NCBI GenBank assembly: GCA_021802165.1
Contig: JAKAAU010000042.1
Span: 1-9,591, forward strand
DNA length: 9,591 bases
Reading direction: 5' to 3'
DNA from: Thermoplasmata archaeon
Lineage (GTDB): Archaea > Thermoplasmatota > Thermoplasmata > Thermoplasmatales > Thermoplasmataceae
Position numbers and translations under genes: made by a program. This document shows positions 6,115 through 9,591 of the stretch, one piece after another. Position 1 is the first letter of the stretch. Each line of letters begins with the position of its first letter. The notes under the pieces are model-generated. The model saw only the letters and a program-made list of their open reading frames with translations, was not told the DNA's origin and searched no databases.

Positions 6115-6574
6115 ATAAGGGGGAGTTCAGGTTAAATATAAAAATATAGGACATATAACCTGCAACGGATAAGAACAAAATTGAGAAAATTAAAAACAGT
6201 AAATTTACCTTTCTATTAGATTTTCTAGTATATATTTTTATATCGTTCTTATTGTTCAATATTTTACCATTTATCTGATTTAGATTCTTGTACATAGTTA
6301 TAACAACAAACTCGAATATTGTTGTGATATAAAAAAATGCATATACAAATGGAGTCTTGCCCCAGAGCAGAAAACCTATTATATTATTTGCAATATAAAT
6401 AAACGATATCTTGTTTAGCATATTCCTATAATTCTTCATATCCAATTCCAAAGGTTGGCATGGATACATAGTAAAATTCATATGATAAAAATCATGAAAC
6501 CACTTATATAAAATCCCAAAGGTAATGAAAAAGATCATAATAAAAAATATTGTGATATATATTCCAAATTCCAT
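6104..6574 (-). CDS. Small multi-helix membrane protein with C-terminus altered by the IS
   Basis: I do not recognise the family. From the ATG at 6574 it has 156 residues and about four hydrophobic helices (roughly 4-24, 56-72, 75-95 and 122-147), with a basic loop between the last two (NGKILNNKNDIKIYTRKSNRK). The final residues N-L-N-S-P-L-F-N-P (148-156) come from the IS right end. Without the IS the frame reads ATA-TTT-AAA-TAG, so the original protein ended I-F-K after 148 residues. The insertion swaps one residue for nine and probably spares function, although it removes the native 3' flank. An earlier ATG (6610) is open, but 6574 is preferred: GGTGAT lies 4 nt before it, overlapping the upstream gene's TGA. 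It is therefore translationally linked to the 219-residue protein; an immunity or transport partner is possible but only inferred. Confidence 0.75.
   Translation of the reverse strand: MEFGIYITIFFIMIFFITFGILYKWFHDFYHMNFTMYPCQPLELDMKNYRNMLNKISFIYIANNIIGFLLWGKTPFVYAFFYITTIFEFVVITMYKNLNQINGKILNNKNDIKIYTRKSNRKVNLLFLIFSILFLSVAGYMSYIFIFNLNSPLFNP
6110..6131 (-). repeat. IS right terminal inverted repeat
   Basis: Its complement begins CCTGAACTCCCCCT and then TATTTAAC. It overlaps the transposase stop codon and also supplies the new 3' codons of the neighbouring minus-strand membrane-protein gene. Confidence 0.88.
6132..6138 (+). repeat. Target-site duplication, right copy (TTAAATA)
   Basis: Identical to 4507-4513 and directly adjacent to the right inverted repeat. 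It lies in the last codons of the membrane-protein gene read on the minus strand. Confidence 0.85.
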
Positions 6575-6578
6575 AAAT

Positions 6579-6584
6579 ATCACC
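6579..6584 (-). promoter_or_regulatory. Shine-Dalgarno site for the small membrane protein
   Basis: Minus-strand GGTGAT, complementary to the 16S rRNA tail, lies 4 nt before the ATG at 6574 and overlaps the TGA of the upstream gene. It picks 6574 over 6610 and marks the two genes as one operon. Confidence 0.65.
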
Positions 6585-7239
6585 ACGGTGGTTCCTGAAA
6601 TGAATTCCAAACACTGTTATGTGGAGAATATTGAGCAAAAAATTTCCATGATTTTGGAGAATAGTTATGGCCTCCTGCTAGTGCCACTGGAACAAATAAC
6701 CCGTTGCTATGGCAATCTGCAGAACCGGTAAATGCGCCCTCTTCTCCATATGCTCCGATATCATAAAAATGCCACCACTGTGTATCCCAGCTTATACAGA
6801 GTTCAAAATATACGATAGGATCATGCTGGGTGTAGGCATATACATTAAGAGCAACATAATCTGCAGCAAGAACTGCTATAATCGGTGTCAATGCAGAATC
6901 GGCTAATGCTGCAAGAAAATCTGAAATAGCACCAAGCACAGTGCTGCTACCAACAAGTACTGCCTCTCCAAATACAGCAATTATATCAGCAGGAGAAGCG
7001 TCAGAGGATAGTGCCGGTATTTTTACAACAGACAGTGCGGCTTCATGATTTTTTGGGAATTTATAATAAGTTCCAACACAATCTCCAGGTGCCCCCTTTG
7101 TATCCTTTGTTCGTTCTACTGTTAAGTTCATATATATAGTATCACCTATTGAATATACAGAGACGATGCCGTAGCTGTTTTTCTTTATTATATGTTGGCT
7201 CTTCATAGGCTTTCCACTGTATGTGAATATAAAATTCAT
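6580..7239 (-). CDS. Unrecognised protein with a long Ala-rich hydrophobic segment
   Basis: The family is not recognised. The 219 residues fall into three parts. The N-terminal 75 are mixed polar with likely beta structure (YGIVSVYSIGDTIYMNLTVER) and no signal peptide. Residues about 84-135 are hydrophobic and rich in Ala, Val and small residues (ADIIAVFGEAVLVGS, then LAALADSALTPIIAVLAADY), able to form a helical hairpin. The C-terminal 80 are aromatic-rich (SWDTQWWHFYDIGAYGEEGA; ends FQEPPW) with Cys at 54, 147 and 176. The ATG at 7239 has a TATA-like box about 20 nt upstream. The downstream membrane protein starts at its stop codon, so the pair is one operon. The layout recalls pore-forming or bacteriocin-like proteins with a membrane partner, but no motif proves that. 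Confidence 0.65.
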   Translation of the reverse strand: MNFIFTYSGKPMKSQHIIKKNSYGIVSVYSIGDTIYMNLTVERTKDTKGAPGDCVGTYYKFPKNHEAALSVVKIPALSSDASPADIIAVFGEAVLVGSSTVLGAISDFLAALADSALTPIIAVLAADYVALNVYAYTQHDPIVYFELCISWDTQWWHFYDIGAYGEEGAFTGSADCHSNGLFVPVALAGGHNYSPKSWKFFAQYSPHNSVWNSFQEPPW

Positions 7240-7253
7240 ATTAAGTGTATTCT

Positions 7254-7264
7254 AATTAAATAAT
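7254..7264 (-). promoter_or_regulatory. TATA-box promoter of the two-gene operon
   Basis: Minus-strand ATTATTTAATTA lies about 20 nt before the ATG at 7239. No Shine-Dalgarno motif is present. Confidence 0.4.
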
Positions 7265-7321
7265 CTGCGTATTCTTCATCCTTTATTAACAATTTATTTG
7301 TCTATTATTCAGCTCTGCTAT

Positions 7322-7422
7322 CTATGGCTTATTTGTCATATGTATATTGTCAACTGCTGGAACTAATGCTAGCATTATAAATATTGCTACCACAAAACAC
7401 CTATCATTACCTTTTTATTCAT
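7322..7422 (-). pseudogene. Frameshifted small secreted-protein gene
   Basis: The ATG at 7422 has a well-formed TATA box about 24 nt upstream, like the functional leaderless genes here. The first codons give M-N-K-K-V-M-I-G-V-L, a classic signal-peptide start, then W-stop. After a shift at the T4 run (7394-7397) the next frame reads V-V-A-I-F-I-M-L-A-L-V-P-A-V-D-N-I-H-M-T-N-K-P-stop, a hydrophobic core with a signal-peptidase-like V-P-A site. Adding one T to the run would join the two into a 33-residue pre-peptide. It may be a decayed gene, a phase-variable tract, or a sequencing error in the homopolymer. The mature part would be only about 10 residues, so more may have been lost. Confidence 0.4.
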
Positions 7423-7623
7423 GATGATATTAATACATCAATTTATATATTGGTAACACTATTAGTAAATAATTTAATTATGAACTATCTATATTCATTT
7501 CCTGCTGTATAGGTTGTTATTTAAAATATTGGAATTTTGACTTTATATGTATACTTAAATTACTGGCTTTATACTCTTATCTCTGCGGGATTAACTTTCA
7601 AGTATCTATAAACATTCATTATA
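7423..7623. other. AT-rich intergenic stretch
   Basis: Apart from the promoter at 7439-7451 I see no ORF with coding character, no RNA gene, no strong hairpin and no repeat here. It separates the divergent small ORF and the DUF1453-like gene. Together with 7240-7321 it is the largest non-coding region of the window, about 410 bp between intact genes. Confidence 0.5.
7439..7451 (-). promoter_or_regulatory. TATA-box promoter of the frameshifted small ORF
   Basis: Minus-strand AATATATAAATTG is centred about 24 nt before the ATG at 7422. Its spacing is as good as for the intact genes of the window. Confidence 0.45.
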
Positions 7624-7633
7624 CTTATATATA
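7624..7633 (+). promoter_or_regulatory. TATA-box promoter of the DUF1453-like gene
   Basis: CTTATATATA is centred about 24 nt before the GTG at 7652, consistent with a leaderless GTG start. Confidence 0.55.
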
Positions 7634-7651
7634 CAAAAATTATCACTCACT

Positions 7652-8152
7652 GTGATCGCAATAGACACGTCCAATGCATTCATATTCATAGTTATTGTAC
7701 TTATATTAATCCGTGTTATTTACCGCAGATTGAAATTTGGATTGCAGGGAAGGCAGTTTAAGACGTCCAGATTATTTACTGCCCCGATTATCTATTCATT
7801 TCTTCTTATATTCTTCATGGCGGAATTTGAAGGAAACATGGAATATATTCTAATTATATTTTTATTAATTTTTGCTGGAACAGTGCCAGGACTGATATAC
7901 GGACAGCAGGTCACATTCTTTGATAAGAATAATATGATCTTTTACAAACGGTCACCATATATCACCATATTCTGGGCAGTTGCATTCATGCTGAGAATTG
8001 GGCTTGAATTTATATATCCTGATAATTCTCTTGCATTATTTACTGTGGATGCATTACTTGCAATAACTCTGGGTTTAATTATAGGCGAATCCATAAAAAC
8101 CTATGAAAAATATAAGGAATATACCGGAGAGAAAGACATAACCATTTCATGA
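7652..8152 (+). CDS. Five-helix membrane protein, DUF1453/CcdC-like
   Basis: The 166 residues have five hydrophobic helices (about 8-25, 42-58, 64-84, 103-122 and 128-147) and a charged C-terminal tail. The pattern G-R-Q-F-K-T-S-R-L-F-T-A-P-I-I-Y (33-48), then G-L-I-Y-G (80-84), then F-Y-K-R-S-P-Y-I (97-104) and M-L-R (113-115), resembles the DUF1453/CcdC family (basic patch, R-x-x-P, G-x-x-x-G, RSP, R). That family's role is poorly defined; the link to cytochrome c maturation comes from one Bacillus locus. No cytochrome genes are nearby. The start is GTG at 7652, chosen for the TATA spacing; no in-frame ATG precedes the first helix. Its TGA overlaps the convergent glycosylase stop in TCATGA. 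Family assignment is moderate, membrane topology is firm. Confidence 0.6.
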   Translation: MIAIDTSNAFIFIVIVLILIRVIYRRLKFGLQGRQFKTSRLFTAPIIYSFLLIFFMAEFEGNMEYILIIFLLIFAGTVPGLIYGQQVTFFDKNNMIFYKRSPYITIFWAVAFMLRIGLEFIYPDNSLALFTVDALLAITLGLIIGESIKTYEKYKEYTGEKDITIS

Positions 8153-8782
8153 TATTTTACCAGTTTTGCATGAATTCCTGAGAAAACAGGAAGGGCATAA
8201 GGGTTTTTTTCTGCAGAAATCCTTTCCTATATTGACTAGCATGCCGTGGAAATTTTTCAGTAGGTTTACTTCGGGAAATTCCTTTTCAGCCATTTCCCTT
8301 ATTTCCATTCTAGTGAATTTTGTTCCGTAATATCTTTCAAGGAATCTAAATGTATATGCATCCACAACAAACACAGGATAATCGAGGGCGTAAAGCATAA
8401 TGGATTCCTTTGTCTCATTTCCTACACCTTTGATACTGGATATGAAATTCTCAATATCTTTCATATCTTTGCCTTTCATGTTTTCCATGGTTCCAAAATT
8501 ATCTATAATTGCGTTTGATATTTCCTTTAAATATATGCTTTTCTGGTTAAAAAAACCCGAACTGCGAATTAATTCCTTCAATTTATTATCCGGTAAAGTT
8601 CTTATATTATTCAGGGTGATTACATTGGATTCTTTCATTGATTGTATTGCTTTTTCAACGTTTTTCCATGATGTGTTCTGCGTGAGTATACATCCTATTA
8701 CTGTTTCATCATCAGATTCTGAGGGCCACCATTGGAGGTCACCATAATGATCGAAGAGAGTATCATAAAGACCTTTAAACAT
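8147..8782 (-). CDS. Endonuclease III-related HhH-GPD DNA glycosylase (COG2231/MagIII type)
   Basis: This 211-residue protein begins with W-W-P-S-E...I-G-C-I-L-T-Q-N-T-S-W-K-N-V (18-42), characteristic of the endonuclease-III-related COG2231/MagIII group. The helix-hairpin-helix is I-K-G-V-G-N-E-T-K-E-S-I (117-128), and the catalytic Asp is D141 in F-V-V-D-A-Y. Four cysteines at 190, 196, 199 and 205 would hold a [4Fe-4S] cluster, spaced C-x5-C-x2-C-x5-C where E. coli endonuclease III has C-x6-C-x2-C-x5-C. The Schiff-base Lys of endonuclease III is replaced by E123, as in Helicobacter MagIII, so it is probably a monofunctional glycosylase (3-methyladenine or another damaged or modified base) without lyase activity. 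Length is normal. The gene is divergent from the DUF488 gene and overlaps the upstream membrane gene's stop by 6 bp. Confidence 0.88.
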   Translation of the reverse strand: MFKGLYDTLFDHYGDLQWWPSESDDETVIGCILTQNTSWKNVEKAIQSMKESNVITLNNIRTLPDNKLKELIRSSGFFNQKSIYLKEISNAIIDNFGTMENMKGKDMKDIENFISSIKGVGNETKESIMLYALDYPVFVVDAYTFRFLERYYGTKFTRMEIREMAEKEFPEVNLLKNFHGMLVNIGKDFCRKKPLCPSCFLRNSCKTGKIS

Positions 8783-8803
8783 TGATATTGTATATACAAA
8801 TCC

Positions 8804-8819
8804 TTAAAAAATATATTTA
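8804..8819 (-). promoter_or_regulatory. Probable promoter of the glycosylase gene
   Basis: The minus strand has an AT-rich TATA-like stretch (TAAATATATTTTTTAA) centred about 30 nt before the ATG at 8782. There is no Shine-Dalgarno motif before that ATG. Confidence 0.35.
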
Positions 8820-8898
8820 TCATACTTATATGAAGTAAATTTCCGGTAATATTGATCTTTATAGGGAATTTTAATTTGATGATATATTTCCGGATAAA

Positions 8899-8908
8899 TT
8901 TATAAATA
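8899..8908 (+). promoter_or_regulatory. TATA-box promoter of the DUF488 gene
   Basis: TTTATAAATA is centred about 24 nt before the GTG at 8927. This supports a leaderless GTG start for the DUF488-partner operon. Confidence 0.55.
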
Positions 8909-8926
8909 TTTAAGTTCTAAGCATTT

Positions 8927-9412
8927 GTGTATACAAATAATAACATAGATGTTTTATTGAGAAATAAATTACGGCAAAACAATGAAAATGCCATTTACAG
9001 TATAGGATATTCCGGAAAGACCTTAAAAGATTTTATAGGTATTTTAACGGAATATAACATTACCCAGGTAATAGATATAAGAATGAATTCATTCAGCTGG
9101 AAAAAAGATTTTAGGAATAAAATTTTTGAGGCTAATATGGAAAAAATGAATATAAAATATATACACATTAAAAATCTTGGAGCACCAAAAGAAATCAGGG
9201 AAGAGATTAAATCCAGAAACAATCCCGATAAATTTTTCGCTGAGTACCGGAAATGGGTAATAAAAAATAAGATATCATTTGAATATCTGTTAGGTATATC
9301 CCAATATAAAACGTCAATTATACTTTGTGTTGAGGAAGATTATAAATTATGCCACAGAAAGGTCATAATGGACAAAATGAAAAGACACGGATTCAGGGTT
9401 CATAACTTATGA
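8927..9412 (+). CDS. DUF488 family protein
   Basis: The 161 residues show the DUF488 (PF04343) landmarks in order: I-Y-S-I-G-Y-S-G-K-T-L-K-D-F (23-36), V-I-D-I-R (48-52), Y-I-H-I-K-N-L-G (78-85), F-F-A-E-Y (103-107) and I-L-C-V-E-E-D-x3-C-H-R (132-144). The invariant-looking C134, E136 and C142-H143-R144 cluster suggests an active or binding site, but the family's biochemical activity is not established to my knowledge. The D-I-R segment lacks the usual following Pro (D-I-R-M-N-S-F-S-W). The first about 20 residues are an extension before the domain. Start choice: GTG at 8927 has a TATA box 24 nt upstream, and no ATG precedes the domain in frame. The stop overlaps the next gene in ATGA, so the two are co-translated. 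Confidence 0.85.
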   Translation: MYTNNNIDVLLRNKLRQNNENAIYSIGYSGKTLKDFIGILTEYNITQVIDIRMNSFSWKKDFRNKIFEANMEKMNIKYIHIKNLGAPKEIREEIKSRNNPDKFFAEYRKWVIKNKISFEYLLGISQYKTSIILCVEEDYKLCHRKVIMDKMKRHGFRVHNL

Positions 9413-9591
9413 CTTATACAACCAAAAAAGTATTATTAACCGTAAAAGCGTATCCAGAACAATGCAGGAAACTTGGTTATTGCGTTTGTATTGCCGGTAT
9501 AACCGATAATGGAGAATTTATACGACTTTATCCCGTATCTAATCTGACTTTTTTAAATCGTAATTTCAAAAAATATACATGGTTTGAGGTT
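9409..9591 (+). CDS. DUF488-linked partner protein, N-terminal 61 codons (partial)
   Basis: The gene runs off the right edge. The visible residues give V-L-L-T-V-K-A-Y-P-E (8-17), C-V-C-I-A-G-I (25-31), E-F-I-R-L-Y-P-V (36-43) and F-K-K-Y-T-W-F-E-V (53-61). I recognise this pattern from a conserved protein commonly coded next to DUF488 genes; I believe it has been described as a dual OB-fold domain protein, but I hold that name loosely. Strand-rich sequence with conserved R39-L-Y-P suggests a nucleic-acid- or nucleotide-binding domain. Its ATG shares four bases with the DUF488 stop (ATGA), indicating translational coupling and probable joint function. Weak GGGTT upstream is the only possible ribosome site. 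Confidence 0.7.
   Translation, partial: MTYTTKKVLLTVKAYPEQCRKLGYCVCIAGITDNGEFIRLYPVSNLTFLNRNFKKYTWFEV

Larger units (their letters stand above)
4514..6131. mobile_element. Complete insertion sequence, IS1634-type (IS4 superfamily), 1618 bp
   Basis: The element is bounded by imperfect inverted repeats at 4514-4535 and 6110-6131 that match at 19 of 22 positions; both contain the core ACTCCCCCT / AGGGGGAGT. Immediately outside each end is the same 7-bp direct repeat TTAAATA (4507-4513 and 6132-6138), the expected target-site duplication. A single transposase gene with all DDE residues and the IS4-superfamily Y-R-E-K motif fills most of it. No frameshift or stop interrupts it, so it looks complete and probably recent. 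Size is normal for IS1634 elements (about 1.5-2 kb). The 7-bp duplication is slightly longer than the 5-6 bp I recall for the family. Confidence 0.9.

Noticed and set aside
6575..6610. Earlier ATG (6610) for the small membrane protein
   Set aside because: It would overlap the upstream gene by 31 bp with no ribosome site, whereas 6574 has GGTGAT at good spacing right at the upstream stop.
7642..7656. ATCAC / GTGAT inverted repeat around the GTG start at 7652
   Set aside because: Five-base arms are at chance level; nothing else supports a hairpin or operator.
8400..8747. 115-residue plus-strand open frame inside the glycosylase gene
   Set aside because: It is antisense to a gene with clear HhH and Fe-S motifs and has no initiation signals.
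1..9591. CRISPR array, tRNA, rRNA or riboswitch
   Set aside because: No regularly spaced repeats, cloverleaf-like segments or conserved RNA cores were seen in the non-coding stretches.

Overview
The window looks like chromosomal DNA from an acidophilic euryarchaeon of the Thermoplasmatales (Ferroplasma, Cuniculiplasma or Acidiplasma type). The grounds are a low-GC sequence, archaeal housekeeping genes (a KEOPS Pcc1 subunit, prefoldin beta, an archaeal RibL-type cytidylyl/adenylyltransferase, a CruF/DUF422 carotenoid protein) and initiation signals. Most first genes have a TATA box about 20-27 nt before the start codon and no leader. Genes inside operons instead have a Shine-Dalgarno site or an ATGA overlap. 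The genus is a guess from general resemblance.

Left part (1-4387), mostly core genes. The minus strand begins with the first 31 codons of an S-methyl-5'-thioadenosine phosphorylase, preceded by a stand-alone asparagine-synthetase-type ATPase. A divergent promoter region with a 12-bp palindrome separates these from a 500-residue TPR protein on the plus strand, which is followed by a RibL-like nucleotidyltransferase. Facing them on the minus strand are a CruF-like membrane protein, then pcc1 and pfdB, which overlap by 7 nt.

Middle part (4388-7651), accessory. A complete IS of the IS1634 type (4514-6131) has 22-bp imperfect terminal inverted repeats, a 7-bp target duplication (TTAAATA) and an intact DDE transposase. 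It landed in the last codons of a small membrane-protein gene. Removing the IS and one duplication copy recreates the original stop codon, and the insertion replaced the last residue with nine IS-encoded residues. That membrane protein is translated from the stop of an unrecognised 219-residue protein with a long Ala-rich hydrophobic segment; the pair could be an effector and its membrane partner. Upstream lies a small signal-peptide ORF with a well-placed TATA box but a frameshift in a T4 run.

Right part (7652-9591). A five-helix membrane protein (DUF1453/CcdC-like) converges on, and overlaps by 6 bp, an endonuclease-III-related HhH-GPD glycosylase with an Fe-S motif. Divergent from the glycosylase is a DUF488 gene coupled by ATGA to a partner protein (LTVKAYPE...IRLYPV...FKKY) that runs off the window. 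Glycosylase plus DUF488 plus partner is the best candidate here for a poorly described nucleic-acid-directed system, but that function is inference.
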